Source: Verrucomicrobiota bacterium
GTDB lineage: Bacteria; Verrucomicrobiota; Verrucomicrobiia; Opitutales; Intestinicryptomonadaceae
Reading direction: 5' to 3'
NCBI GenBank assembly: GCA_003343565.1
Contig: QALA01000069.1
Location: 1-64,000 of the forward strand
DNA length: 64,000 nucleotides
The stretch's first letter is position 1, and each line of letters starts with the position of its first letter. The position numbers and the translations under genes were made by a program. Under the pieces are notes generated by a model. That model searched no databases. It had not been told where the DNA came from and worked only from the letters and a program-made list of their open reading frames with translations. This document shows, one piece after another, positions 1-9,630 of this stretch.

Positions 1-430
1 GGAGCTCGGCGCGGGGACCGGCGCGGTGACGCGGCGGCTTGTGGAGGCGGGTTGCGCGGATTCGCCGCACGGGCTTTACTCGATAGAGTTTGACGCCGTA
101 TTGGCGGAGGTGCTGCGCGAGAGTTTTCCCTCAGTAAAAGTAGTCAACGGCAGCGCGGAAAATCTTTGCGCGATACTCGGCGACGATCTGCCGCGCCTGG
201 CGGCCGTGATATCCAGCCTGCCGCTTCTTTCGCTTCCCAAACCGGTCGTGAGAAAAATTCTCGACGAAACCGAGTCCGCGCTTCCTGCGGGCGGAGTTTT
301 TGTGCAGTTTACCTACAATCTTGCGCGTTCGCCCTCCGCATTGGGCTTTAGGAAAATGCGCCACATTGGGCGTTCGATAGTCCTTCTCAATGTGCCGCCC
401 GCGCGCGTCGACGTTTTTGAAAAGCTTTGA
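1..430 (+). CDS. SAM-dependent methyltransferase, phospholipid N-methyltransferase (PmtA)-like, 5' end cut by window
   Basis: The reading frame enters from before base 1; the first visible residues are ELGAGTGAVT, the glycine-rich motif I that binds S-adenosylmethionine in class I methyltransferases, so only the N-terminal part is missing. Later come the SSLPLLSLP segment, GGVFVQFTYN, and a C-terminus ending VPPARVDVFEKL. This arrangement (motif I, then LPLL-P, then QFTY, then PPARV) is that of bacterial phospholipid N-methyltransferases related to PmtA, which methylate phosphatidylethanolamine at the membrane, and more distantly of rRNA adenine dimethylases. The GTG at 26 lies inside motif I and is not the true start. 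The last 40 or so bases are the first copy of a tandem repeat that continues to about 1074. Methyltransferase is certain; the lipid substrate is inferred. Confidence 0.75.
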   Translation, partial: ELGAGTGAVTRRLVEAGCADSPHGLYSIEFDAVLAEVLRESFPSVKVVNGSAENLCAILGDDLPRLAAVISSLPLLSLPKPVVRKILDETESALPAGGVFVQFTYNLARSPSALGFRKMRHIGRSIVLLNVPPARVDVFEKL

Positions 431-1074
431 GCGGCGTTTCGGCGTTTTGTTTTTCGCGCTATGCCCGAAGTTTGTTTGAGGCCGTTTTGAACTTTGTTTA
501 CGTCGGCATTGCGGCGGGATTTGTGCGCGGCGCGCTTTCGTCCGTTTCGTTGCGTTGTTCGCAAGTTGCGTTAGATATGCCTCATGGTGTCGCGGGGTTT
601 TTGAGCGGTATTGCGGCGTTCAATGTGCCGCCCGCGCGCGTCGACGTTTTTGAAAAGTTTTGAGCGGCGTTTCGGCGCATCGTTTTTTGCGTTTTGCCCG
701 GAGTTTGTTTGAGGCCGTTTTGAACTTCGTTTGCGTTGGAATTGCGGCGGGATTTGCGCGCGGCGCGCTTTGTGCGTTTCGTTGCGTTGTCCGCAAGTTG
801 TGTTAGATATGCCTCGTGGTATCGCGGAGTTTTTGAGCGGATGCGGCGTTCAATGTGCCGCCCGCGCGCGTCGACGTTTTTGAAAAGTTTTGAGCGGCGT
901 TTCGGCGCATCGTTTTTTGCGTTTTGCCCGGAGTTTGTTTGAGACCGTTTTGAACTTCGTTTGCGTCGTATTGCGGCGGGATTTGCGCGCGCCGCGCTTT
1001 GTGCATTTCGTTGCGTTGTCCACAAGTTGTGTTATATATGCCTCGTGGTATCGCGGCGACCTTTGGGCGGCGTT
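388..1074 (+). repeat. Three tandem copies (230-233 bp) of the methyltransferase 3' end plus downstream DNA
   Basis: Copies start at 388, 621 and 851, each opening with the same bases that encode NVPPARVDVFEK plus the stop codon, followed by about 190 bp of non-coding sequence. The second and third copies are nearly identical; the first, which is the real gene end, differs at more positions, and the penultimate codon is CTT in copy 1 but TTT in copies 2 and 3. The third copy loses similarity near 1057-1074. Short frames inside are by-products of the repeat and have no support as genes. Confidence 0.9.
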
Positions 1075-1614
1075 GAGTAAGCACGGTGTCGGAGAAATTC
1101 GGCGCGATGAAGGTTCGCGGGAACTCTTTGGGCGGTATTGCATGGGGCGGATTTGCTCTTGGGGATATTTTGTGTCGGCGTAATCTTCGGATTCGGAAAA
1201 GCGGATTGTTTTCGTTTCCGCGCGTAGGAAGGTCGCGGAATTTTTTACAATGTCTCTTTTTTACAAAATTGGAAATTGCGGCCTGCGCGCAGCCGTTCTT
1301 TGGGCGCTTTGCGGGGGGAGTCTTTCGCGCAAATAAAATTCGGTCGGATTTGCGTCGGATTTTTATCGAATAAGGCGCGTGCGGGCGTTTTTGTAAATTC
1401 TGATTTGCCGCTTGCAGCCTTCGCCGCCGCGCCCCGTTTGTTTTCGCCGCAATTTTCCCCGGTGGCCGTACCGGCGGAATTTTGTTGGAATGGCCGTCTT
1501 ATGCGCAGCCAAATAAAGCATGTCGGACGCTGTACCGCTGTACAGCTGTCGGGTAGCGTTCGGGGTTCGCCTTTTTTGTTGATTCGCAAAATCCCGTTTC
1601 TTATTTTTTTTCAA
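1075..1614. other. Gap with no recognisable gene
   Basis: An open frame continuous with the downstream gene runs through this stretch from about 1276, but its translation is low-complexity and precedes an obvious signal peptide, so it is read as non-coding leader. No RNA gene or terminator was recognised. Confidence 0.5.
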
Positions 1615-3684
1615 GTGAGAAAGTTTGAATTTTTGTTCGCCGCAGTCGCGATTTTATGCGCCGCCTTTTCGTCCGTATCCGCCGCCGAAGAAGATTTGAA
1701 AGGAGCGCGCGTGGAGAATTTTGAGGGCGCGCCATTCGGCAGGGCCGTAAAGCTGAATGGAGTCGGGCCCAATTCGATGGCTTTGCACATATCGGAAAAC
1801 ATTCTCTACATCGGCGGCGACAACCGCCTTTTTACCGCGGATATTTCCGACGCCATGAATCCGAAAATTCTCGGCATGGTGGACGGTTTGGGAAATGTCA
1901 GACAGATTGCCGTTCAAGACGGAATCGCGTATGTCGCGGCGCGCGAGAGCGGGTTGTGGATTATAGACGCGCGCAATCCGTCCAAGCCCGAAGTGCTGTC
2001 CCGCTACGATTGCGTGGAGCTTGCCACGGGCGTGGAAGTGGCCGGCGACGTCGCGTTTTTGGGGCAGAGGCAGAACGGAGTGGAGTTCATAGACGTTTCG
2101 AATCCGGCGCGGCCGGAGCATATCGGGATATTTAAGACTCTCGAATCGCAGTCGGTGAAATACCGCGACGGCCTCCTGTTCAGCGGAGAGTGGGGGGAGG
2201 GCAAAGTGACGCTCATCGACGCGCGCGACATGGCCGACATAAAAGTACTGTCCGTATTGAAGCTTGACGGCTACGGCGACGGGCTGGATTTTCGCGGCAA
2301 CTTTTTGTTCGCGTCGACGGGCCACCATTCCAAGTCGTCCGGAAAGACCGCGCGCGAGCGTTTCGGCCGCGGACACGGACTTGAGATATTCGACATTTCC
2401 GACATTTCAAATATTGTGAAAGTGTCGTCGGTAAAATTTCCCAAGTGCTACAATATCGGAAACGATTTCTGGACTCCGCGCTGCGGCGGGGACCTCGTTT
2501 TTGCGGCGGACACGCACAACGGCCTGTATGCGGTTGACATAAAAAACGCCGAAAAGCCGCGGGTGGTCGGGCGCATTGTCACGCCGGACAAGAGCGGGAA
2601 GCATTTGTCGGCTCCCGTGAGTTCTGTGGCGGTGGCGGACGGCGTCGTGTACGTTTCCTCAATGCATTACGGGGTACTGGCCGTGGAGTGTCCGGGCGCG
2701 AAACCCGGCGAGATTCGCAAGTCGGTTTTGCCCAAAAACGCCTCCCACAGGGCTGACTATCCGACGGACGAATCCAAATTCTTTGTCTATAAGCCGAAAC
2801 GCAGCGTGCAGGTTCGCGGCGCGGCCGTTGACGGGAATGTGGCGTATGCGGCCTGCGGCTCCGAGGGAGTGGCGATATTGGAACTCTCGGAGGGCGGATT
2901 CAAAAAAATCGGGGAGATGAAAATTCCGTTTGCCGGCGACGTGAAAGTCAAAGGCGGCAAGCTGTACGTCGCCGAGGGCGCGGACGGATTGGCGGTGTAC
3001 AATATAGACGCCCCCGCGAAGCTGTCGGAAGCGGGGAGGCTGAAGAATCTCTCCGGGGGATCCTCTCTCGTTTTGTGGGTGTGGGCGCCGGACGGAAAGT
3101 TCATAGCGGCCTCCGACAGGCAAAGCGGAATATTTTTCGTCGACGCGCGGGACTTGAAAAATATGAAGGTCGTTTTTCGCAAGGGAGGGTGTCCGGGGTG
3201 GGACAAGTTCTTTTCCGGCGACGTCGTCGGCGGAAGGTATGCCGCGATGTCGTATGCCAACAGCCGCTTTGAATGGTTCGACCTCTCCGGAGAGACTCCC
3301 GCAAGCGCGAACGTGAGCTATAAGAACAATCCCAGCCTGTACAACGGCTGCTGCGCCCTGAAGGGCAGGATTCTGTTTACCATGCGCGACGGAAGCTATG
3401 TCCTCTTGGAGCCGAACCAGCCGGAAAACGCGGACGGAACCCCCTGGAAGGGCCGCAGATTAGGCCGCGAAGAACTCCGCGCCATACCGGCGTGCAACGG
3501 CGGAGATATCGTTTCCTTCACAAACAGGATAAGGCGGCAGATACTTCTTGCGGATTTCTCGGATATTGAAAATCCAAAGATACTTTGGAAGGAGCGCATA
3601 TCCGGCAATCCCGACACTCCCGCATTTTGGGGCGACAGGCCGATTATTCCCGCGGGATTTCAAGGGCTGCTGATGGCGAAATGA
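1615..3684 (+). CDS. Secreted LVIVD-repeat beta-propeller protein
   Basis: Predicted 689-residue exported protein. From the GTG at 1615 the N-terminus is a clean signal peptide: positively charged start, hydrophobic stretch FLFAAVAILCAAFS, then VSAA before the mature part. The body is a series of roughly 40-residue units of the form hydrophobic strand, G-IAYVA, G-L-IID-NPSKPE, typical of the LVIVD repeat family, which folds as a beta-propeller on the cell surface or in the periplasm; no enzymatic residues are recognisable. The open frame extends upstream to 1276 (an ATG at 1501 is possible), but those starts would bury the signal peptide, so 1615 was chosen even though no good Shine-Dalgarno precedes it. 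Neighbours give no functional clue. Such proteins are frequent in Verrucomicrobiota and Planctomycetota; function unknown. Confidence 0.72.
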   Translation: MRKFEFLFAAVAILCAAFSSVSAAEEDLKGARVENFEGAPFGRAVKLNGVGPNSMALHISENILYIGGDNRLFTADISDAMNPKILGMVDGLGNVRQIAVQDGIAYVAARESGLWIIDARNPSKPEVLSRYDCVELATGVEVAGDVAFLGQRQNGVEFIDVSNPARPEHIGIFKTLESQSVKYRDGLLFSGEWGEGKVTLIDARDMADIKVLSVLKLDGYGDGLDFRGNFLFASTGHHSKSSGKTARERFGRGHGLEIFDISDISNIVKVSSVKFPKCYNIGNDFWTPRCGGDLVFAADTHNGLYAVDIKNAEKPRVVGRIVTPDKSGKHLSAPVSSVAVADGVVYVSSMHYGVLAVECPGAKPGEIRKSVLPKNASHRADYPTDESKFFVYKPKRSVQVRGAAVDGNVAYAACGSEGVAILELSEGGFKKIGEMKIPFAGDVKVKGGKLYVAEGADGLAVYNIDAPAKLSEAGRLKNLSGGSSLVLWVWAPDGKFIAASDRQSGIFFVDARDLKNMKVVFRKGGCPGWDKFFSGDVVGGRYAAMSYANSRFEWFDLSGETPASANVSYKNNPSLYNGCCALKGRILFTMRDGSYVLLEPNQPENADGTPWKGRRLGREELRAIPACNGGDIVSFTNRIRRQILLADFSDIENPKILWKERISGNPDTPAFWGDRPIIPAGFQGLLMAK

Positions 3685-4225
3685 CGTGCGCCGCCGCCCT
3701 TCGGCCGACCGTGTGCGGCTGCGGGTTCGCGCGCTTGTGCGGTTGTACGGTTGTGGGTGGGCCTTGCGGCGCGCGATGTGCGGGTATGAGATGGGCTGTT
3801 GTGGTTGCGGTGTGCTGGTATTTTCGAGCGGGTCTGTTGTCATTTTGCCGTCGAAATGGGACGGGGCGGTGCGAAGTGGGCGCAAGGTGTCGGAGTTGAC
3901 AGGGAAGTTCAAATTGTCGGGCAAATCGGAATTTATCGGCTTCGTTAATTTGCGCCTGAAATGTGAGGGCGTCGGTTTGTTCGGCAAAAATTTTGCCGCG
4001 CGCGATTCGTTTTCTCTCCAATAACTTATCTTGTGAGTTAAGGCGTCCCGGACAAAATTGATACCGCGCTTTTTTCATCAGTTGCAAAAGTTGCAAAAAC
4101 GGCAAATTTTGTAAATAAAAACGGATTTTTATATTCGTCTATATTTGGAAAAGTTTGCGCCCGAAACAAACTGCAATCCTCATAAACAAAGGCTTCGGAG
4201 CGAAAAAGCGGGTTTTTGTGCGCAA
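3685..4225. other. Gap before tRNA with no recognisable gene
   Basis: The first half is GC-rich, the second half AT-rich with long A and T runs near 4080-4140. Several frames are open but none has family features or a ribosome binding site. Confidence 0.4.
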
Positions 4226-4297
<72 letters not shown>

Positions 4298-4917
4298 TCA
4301 AATTAAAGTAGACAACTTTAAGTCTGCGCATCGGCAAGTCAAGTTCCAATTTAAAAAACCGTTTTTCAATATGCCGGGCGGAAAATGACGTTTTTGGGCG
4401 TCGGGGAGGAGATGCGATTTTACCCGTCTAAGCGTTTTGGGCGTGAGACGAACTTTGAGGGGGAGGGAGGAATCAAGCCAATGAATCCCATATCCCCATG
4501 AAAAACGTTCGGCTATTTCGATTGCGCATTGGTATTTTGGCCCGATGTGTTGTGCCGTTGGCGGCTGTCGCAATGGCGCGTAAATTTCGGAATTGGCCTT
4601 GCAACGATTTTGGGACTCTTATTTTTTTCGCAGAATAAAAGCAAAAAAACGCTTATTTCTTTTTTTGGGGGGGGAGGGAAAGGAAGGTTGTAGCATTGCG
4701 CCGTTTCCAAGTTCTTAAAGCTTATTGCAAATTCCTTCGATTATCGCCGTTTTATTATATTCGTTCCGTAATTTTAACAGGTTTCCTAAGATATTTCGCA
4801 TTATGGTTGGCGGGCGTTTTATTGAGGTTCGCCCGTTTTTGTACGCATGCAAAAGTAAAAAAAACGCCTTCCGCAAAAGCGGAAGGCGCAAGTGAGAAAA
4901 TAATTCGATAGCCGCAA
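4298..4917. other. Gap holding a terminator and a purine tract, no gene
   Basis: Contains a homopurine stretch with a run of eight G around 4665-4687, a G+C hairpin near 4810-4836 followed by five T on the plus strand (weak terminator candidate), and the strong minus-strand terminator described separately. No credible coding frame. Confidence 0.5.
4857..4888 (-). terminator. Rho-independent terminator of the pilB-pilB-pilC transcript
   Basis: A perfect 10-bp stem (4865-4874 with 4879-4888) closes an AAAA loop; on the minus strand it is followed by eight T (complement of 4857-4864). It lies 30 bases after the pilC stop codon, the right place and orientation to end that transcript. Confidence 0.92.
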
Positions 4918-6153
4918 TCAAGCGCCCGTGAGGGTCTTGATGATTTGAATGATGGGCAGGAACAAAGCGATAACGATAGTTCCCACAACGACCGCGAGAA
5001 ATACGATCATTATCGGCTCGATTACGGAGGTTATTGCCCCCACGGAATTGTCGACTTCCTCGTCGTAGGTGTCGGCAATGCGGTTCAACATTTCCGAAAG
5101 TTGGCCCGTTTCCTCGCCGACTTCCACCATACTGGTCACCATCGACGGAAATATCTTTTGTTGGTCGAGCGGAGCTGCGAGGGGTTCGCCGTCGCGCACG
5201 CGGTCGTGTACGCGCTCCAGCGCGTTGGATATTATGCTGTTTTTGATTGTGCCACGGGTGATGGTGAGCGCTTCGAGTATCGGGACGCCGGAAGCCAGAA
5301 GCGTGCCGAACGTGCGCGTAAAGCGCGCGACTGTCGATTTTAGAACCAAGTCTCCCATCTTGGGCATCGTAAGGGCCGCCCTGTCTTTCATCGCGATGCC
5401 CATCTTGGTTTTGAGCAGCGCCCTCGTGCCGAATATCAGCACCACAAGGATTATTATGGCCGCGATGTATTTTTCCTTCAGGAAGTTTGATATATCGATA
5501 ATCGACTGCGTAAGCGCAGGCATTTGCGCGTTCCCAAGCATGTCCGCAAATATTTTCTGGAATTGGGGAACGACGAATACCATCAATATTACGAGAATCG
5601 CAATTGCGACAAACATAATGACTATCGGGTAAACCATCGCGCTCTTGACCTTGTTTGTGGTTTTCATGGCCTTTTCCTGGAAGGTCGCAAGCCTGTCCAA
5701 AACCACGTCGAGAACGCCGCCGGCTTCCCCGGCCTTTGCCATGTTTACGTACAGCCTGTCGAACACTTTCGGGTGTTGGGCCAGACCGTCGGAAAACTTG
5801 TTGCCCGTTCGCACGTTGTCGGAAATGTTTTCGAGAATGGCTTTAAAGTACGGGTTTTTCTCCTGCCTCGATATTACTTCGAGAGCGCGCAAAAGCGGCA
5901 GGCCCGCCTTCAAAAGGGTGGCCAGCTGGCGCGAGAAAATCGTCACGTTCGCGCTCGACACCCCCGTGCCAAACAGCGGCTTCGGGGCCTTCTTGGCCTT
6001 GCCCGCGCCCATGGCGCCGATCTCCATAATTCTGACAACCTTGACGCCCTTGTCGGCCAAATCCTTTTTCGCCTTGCTTTCGCTGGGAGCCTCGACAATG
6101 CCGGAAAATTCGCTGCCGTCGGTGTCCGTCGCAATGTATTTGTATTTTGCCAT
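4918..6153 (-). CDS. pilC: Type IV pilus / type II secretion inner-membrane platform protein PilC/GspF
   Basis: 411 residues, the usual length of the PilC/GspF family, the polytopic platform that couples the cytoplasmic assembly ATPase to the growing pilus or pseudopilus. Two GspF domains are visible (about residues 75-198 and 278-400), each with the family pattern F-R-LATLL-AGLPLLRALE or F-RTFGTLLASGVPILEAL and a GEETGQL/GEAGGVL turn. Transmembrane segments follow at about 175-200, 225-245 and 375-400. A TAGGAG ribosome binding site precedes the ATG. The gene is last of a minus-strand series after two PilB-type ATPases and is followed by a strong terminator. Pilus versus secretion role cannot be decided: no pilin, PilM-Q or secretin gene lies in the window. 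Confidence 0.93.
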   Translation of the reverse strand: MAKYKYIATDTDGSEFSGIVEAPSESKAKKDLADKGVKVVRIMEIGAMGAGKAKKAPKPLFGTGVSSANVTIFSRQLATLLKAGLPLLRALEVISRQEKNPYFKAILENISDNVRTGNKFSDGLAQHPKVFDRLYVNMAKAGEAGGVLDVVLDRLATFQEKAMKTTNKVKSAMVYPIVIMFVAIAILVILMVFVVPQFQKIFADMLGNAQMPALTQSIIDISNFLKEKYIAAIIILVVLIFGTRALLKTKMGIAMKDRAALTMPKMGDLVLKSTVARFTRTFGTLLASGVPILEALTITRGTIKNSIISNALERVHDRVRDGEPLAAPLDQQKIFPSMVTSMVEVGEETGQLSEMLNRIADTYDEEVDNSVGAITSVIEPIMIVFLAVVVGTIVIALFLPIIQIIKTLTGA

Positions 6154-6163
6154 AAGTGATGTC

Positions 6164-6199
6164 TCCTAAGTGGTGGGATTATCCTAAATGATGGGATTA
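6164..6199 (-). repeat. Tandem 18-bp duplication carrying the pilC ribosome binding site
   Basis: 6164-6181 and 6182-6199 match at 16 of 18 positions. On the minus strand each unit ends in TTAGGA, so the Shine-Dalgarno of pilC is present twice, one right before the gene and one 18 bases further upstream; the upstream copy also contains the TAA stop of the preceding ATPase gene. Confidence 0.85.
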
Positions 6200-7873
6200 A
6201 GTGTATTTCAATACTTCCTCGACGGTCGTCGCGCCGTCGAAAATTGCCCTGAGGCCGTCGTCGCGCAAGGTGCGCATTCCGAGTTCGATGGCCTTCTGTT
6301 TTAGAACGAGAGTGGGAGCTCTCGCCGTAATGAGGTCGCGCAGGGCGTCGTTTACAAGTAGAAGTTCAAACAGCCCCTGGCGTCCGCGGTATCCCAGGCC
6401 GTTGCAATCGGCGCAACCCTTTCCGAAATAGAACTGCTTGTCGGCGATTTCTATGGGATCCACGTCCAGCATTTCAATCATTTTCTGATCGGGCTCGTAG
6501 GGCGTCCGGCAGGTCGGGCAGATTCTGCGCACGAGCCTCTGGCCCAAAATTCCCTCAAGCGAGGCGGCTATGAGGTACGGCTCAAGCCCCATGTCCATCA
6601 GTCGGGTGACCGCGCCGGGAGAGTCGTTGGTGTGCAGCGTCGCCAAAACGACGTGCCCGGTGAGCGAGGCCTGAACCGCGATTTGGGCGGTTTCGAGGTC
6701 TCGAATTTCCCCGACCATTATCTTGTCCGGGTCTTGGCGGAGAAACGCCCTCAGGCAGCGGGCGAAGTCGAGCCCGACTTGGTGGTTTATCTGAACCTGC
6801 ATTATGCCGTCGATTTCGTATTCGACGGGGTCCTCCGAAGTGAGAATCTTCACGTCCACCGTATTCACCTCTCTCAGGGCGGAATACAGAGTGGTCGTCT
6901 TTCCGGAGCCTGTCGGCCCGGTGACTATGAAGATTCCGTTCGGCATCTTCACGAGCCTGCGAATATTGTCCTCAAGCTCCTGCGTCATGCTCAGCTTGTC
7001 GAGGTCGAGGCTGACGACCGACTTGTCGAGCACGCGGAGCACGACGCTCTCGCCGAACTGCGTCGGAAGCGTGGATACGCGCAGGTCTATCGCGCGGCCG
7101 GAAATCGTCATCTTTATTCTGCCGTCCTGCGGTATGCGCTGTTCGGCGATGTTCAGATTCGCCAAGACCTTTATGCGCGAAATAACCGGAAGCGCGAGGC
7201 TCTTGGGCGGCGGAGCCATCTCGTACAGCGTTCCGTCTATGCGGTATCTTATGCGGAACTGGTCTTCAAACGGCTCGAAGTGAATGTCGCTGGCCTTGTC
7301 GCGTATGGCCTGCTGGAGAACGAGATTCACAAAGCGGATAATGGGCGTCTCGTTGGCGATGTTGGCCACGTCCTTTTCGCCGCCGCCCAAATCCATTTCG
7401 GAAATTTCGGAGAGCAGGTCTTCGATGTCCGAATCCTCCTCCCCGTAGTATTGCTCCAGCAGCTTGTCGACGTGGTCGGGATCCATGACGGCGACCGTCA
7501 CGTCGCGGTTCAGCGTGAATGTGAGGTCGTCGATTATCGCGTTGTTGAACGGATCGCGCGCGTAGAGGCTTATGCCGGTGTTGTCGCACTTGAAGGGAAC
7601 AACCCCGTACGTCCTTGCCAGATTTGGCCGCAGCTGTTTTATTATGGCGTCGTCAATCGCGATCGGCGGAATGGGCTGATACTCGTATTTCAGATAGTCG
7701 GCCACCAGTTCCAGGAGCTTCTGGCGCTCGACGAGCTCGGAATCCACTATGGTGTCCGCCAGCGATTTTCCCGTGCCCAAGTGGGTCTCGTTCAAGTCTT
7801 CAAGTTGCGCGCGCGTTATGAGCTTGGACGCCGCAACAATGTCAAAAATTGTGCTGTTGTGATCTTCAAACAT
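6197..7873 (-). CDS. pilB: PilB/GspE-family pilus assembly or secretion ATPase (second copy)
   Basis: 558 residues with the complete GspE layout: an N-terminal N1E-type domain (about 1-150), then the hexameric ATPase domain with Walker [16 protein letters not shown] near residue 321, the GEIRDLETA segment, the LATLHTND histidine box, and a four-cysteine zinc site (CPTC near 454 and CADC near 489). It powers pilin or pseudopilin assembly at the cytoplasmic face. An AGGAG site precedes the ATG. Only 11 bases separate it from the preceding, clearly related ATPase gene, and pilC follows, so the three are co-transcribed. All catalytic motifs are intact in both ATPases, so neither looks like a dead paralogue. 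Zinc site and N1E domain point to PilB/GspE and not to the retraction ATPase PilT. Confidence 0.93.
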   Translation of the reverse strand: MFEDHNSTIFDIVAASKLITRAQLEDLNETHLGTGKSLADTIVDSELVERQKLLELVADYLKYEYQPIPPIAIDDAIIKQLRPNLARTYGVVPFKCDNTGISLYARDPFNNAIIDDLTFTLNRDVTVAVMDPDHVDKLLEQYYGEEDSDIEDLLSEISEMDLGGGEKDVANIANETPIIRFVNLVLQQAIRDKASDIHFEPFEDQFRIRYRIDGTLYEMAPPPKSLALPVISRIKVLANLNIAEQRIPQDGRIKMTISGRAIDLRVSTLPTQFGESVVLRVLDKSVVSLDLDKLSMTQELEDNIRRLVKMPNGIFIVTGPTGSGKTTTLYSALREVNTVDVKILTSEDPVEYEIDGIMQVQINHQVGLDFARCLRAFLRQDPDKIMVGEIRDLETAQIAVQASLTGHVVLATLHTNDSPGAVTRLMDMGLEPYLIAASLEGILGQRLVRRICPTCRTPYEPDQKMIEMLDVDPIEIADKQFYFGKGCADCNGLGYRGRQGLFELLLVNDALRDLITARAPTLVLKQKAIELGMRTLRDDGLRAIFDGATTVEEVLKYT

Positions 7874-7884
7874 CGCCTTGACTC

Positions 7885-9585
7885 CTACGCTTCGTTCATT
7901 GTCACTTTCAGGACTTCGTCCGCGGTCGTAAGCCCGCTGGTCACCTTTCGCACGCCGTCCTCGCGCATGGAGCGCATTCCCAGCTCCCTGGCTTTTGCGC
8001 GCAATTCCACAAGCGTTCTTCCCTCGTAAATCATTTGCTGAAGCTCCTCGTTTATGAGGAATATCTCAAATATTCCCATTCGTCCCTTGTAGCCTATGCC
8101 GTTGCACTTCGGGCAGCCTTCGCCGTGCATGAACGTCACTTTGGAGGCCTCGATTTCGTTTATGCCTACCGCGCCGAGAATCTTGGAGTCCGGCTGGTAT
8201 GCGACCTTGCAGTTCGTGCAGTTCTTGCGCACGAGCCTCTGCGCCAATGCCGCGCGCAGCGAGGCGGATACGAGGAACGGCTTTACGCCGATATCCACGA
8301 GTCGGGTGACCGCGCTGGGGGCGTCGTTGGTGTGCAGCGTGCTGAAAACCATGTGGCCGGTCAGCGATGCGTTTATGGCGATTTCGGCGGTTTCGAGGTC
8401 TCGAATTTCGCCTATCATTATTATATTTGGCGCCTGTCTCAACATCGAGCGCAACGCCGCCGCGAAAGTCATGCCGACCTCGCGCCGAACCTGCACCTGG
8501 TTGATTCCCCCCATCTGATATTCCACGGGGTCCTCGACCGTGATGATTTTTCTGTCCGGGTGGTTGAGGTAGTTCAGAGCGGAGTAAAGCGTGGTCGATT
8601 TTCCCGACCCCGTAGGCCCCGTCACCAGAAATATTCCGTCCGCCATGCCGACGACCCTCTCGAATGTCGATTGATCGTCCGAGAAGAAGCCGAGTTCGGG
8701 AAGGCCGAGGCGCAGCCCCTCCTTGTCGAGAATACGCATGACAATGCTCTCGCCGTACACGGTCGGAAGGCTCGACACGCGCAGGTCGATTTCCTTTTCG
8801 TTGTACGCAATCTGTATTCTGCCGTCCTGCGGGACGCGCTTTTCGGCGATTGAAATGTTCGCCATCAGCTTCAGCCTGGAGATTATCGACGGCTGGAGCC
8901 GCTTCGGGGGATTCTCGACCTCGATGAGAACGCCGTCGATTCTGTACCTTATGCGAAAGCGCTTTTCCAGAGGCTCAAGGTGAATGTCGCTGGCCCGCCT
9001 TTTGACCGCCTCCGTTATCAGCTTGTGGACGTAGCGGATTATCGGGGCCTCCTCCTCGCTCACGCCCTCCTCGTTGCCGGTCGGCAGGAGGGAGTCCGCG
9101 CCGTCGCCGCCGAGCATGTCCGCCCCGGCCTTGACGCCGTACTGCTCCTCAATCGCGTTGGTTATCTCCTCCGGCGTCGCCAGCCGCAGGTCTATTGGAA
9201 GCTTCAGGATATGGCTGATGTTGTCCACCAGATCCATATCCATGGGGTCGGAAACCGCCAATTCCAGCTGCCCCTCGTTGAAGGCGATGGGCAGAATGTT
9301 CAGCCTGCGGATTTCGTCGGAAGGCAGCAGCTCTTTCACCGAAACGGGAATGTCCAGTCCCGATAGGTTCGCGCAGGGAATGTTGAACTCCTGCGAGAGC
9401 ATTTTTGTGATGTCTTCGTATTTGCAATACCGCTTTTCGACAAGCGCGTCGATAATCTTGGAATCCTGTTCCGACAGCGGAACATCGCGCTCCTCAAGCG
9501 CCGCGCGCTCCGCGGTTATGACGTCTTTGCCGACGAGGCCCTTTTCTTCGATTAACTGCAGTACAAAATCATCTGCGGAAGTCAC
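7885..9585 (-). CDS. pilB: PilB/GspE-family pilus assembly or secretion ATPase (first copy)
   Basis: 566 residues. N-terminal N1E domain (about 1-150), ATPase domain with Walker [16 protein letters not shown] near residue 321, GEIRDLETA, the FSTLHTND histidine box, and zinc-binding CTNC (about 453) and CPKC (about 488). Starts at a GTG with a GGAG ribosome site nine bases upstream. Its sequence is similar throughout to the next gene but clearly diverged, notably in the N-terminal third, suggesting an old duplication with different partners, possibly one for a pilus and one for a secretion system. Lies 45 bases after rho on the same strand, so it may share the rho transcript or have its own promoter in that gap. 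Confidence 0.92.
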   Translation of the reverse strand: MTSADDFVLQLIEEKGLVGKDVITAERAALEERDVPLSEQDSKIIDALVEKRYCKYEDITKMLSQEFNIPCANLSGLDIPVSVKELLPSDEIRRLNILPIAFNEGQLELAVSDPMDMDLVDNISHILKLPIDLRLATPEEITNAIEEQYGVKAGADMLGGDGADSLLPTGNEEGVSEEEAPIIRYVHKLITEAVKRRASDIHLEPLEKRFRIRYRIDGVLIEVENPPKRLQPSIISRLKLMANISIAEKRVPQDGRIQIAYNEKEIDLRVSSLPTVYGESIVMRILDKEGLRLGLPELGFFSDDQSTFERVVGMADGIFLVTGPTGSGKSTTLYSALNYLNHPDRKIITVEDPVEYQMGGINQVQVRREVGMTFAAALRSMLRQAPNIIMIGEIRDLETAEIAINASLTGHMVFSTLHTNDAPSAVTRLVDIGVKPFLVSASLRAALAQRLVRKNCTNCKVAYQPDSKILGAVGINEIEASKVTFMHGEGCPKCNGIGYKGRMGIFEIFLINEELQQMIYEGRTLVELRAKARELGMRSMREDGVRKVTSGLTTADEVLKVTMNEA

Positions 9586-9630
9586 TTCACACTCTCCGTT
9601 AAAATTCTAATGCGTGGGGTACGAAATCAA

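Noticed and set aside
427..1183. Short frames inside the tandem tail repeats, on both strands
   Set aside because: They arise from repetition of GC-rich sequence, begin without ribosome sites and share only the copied methyltransferase tail.
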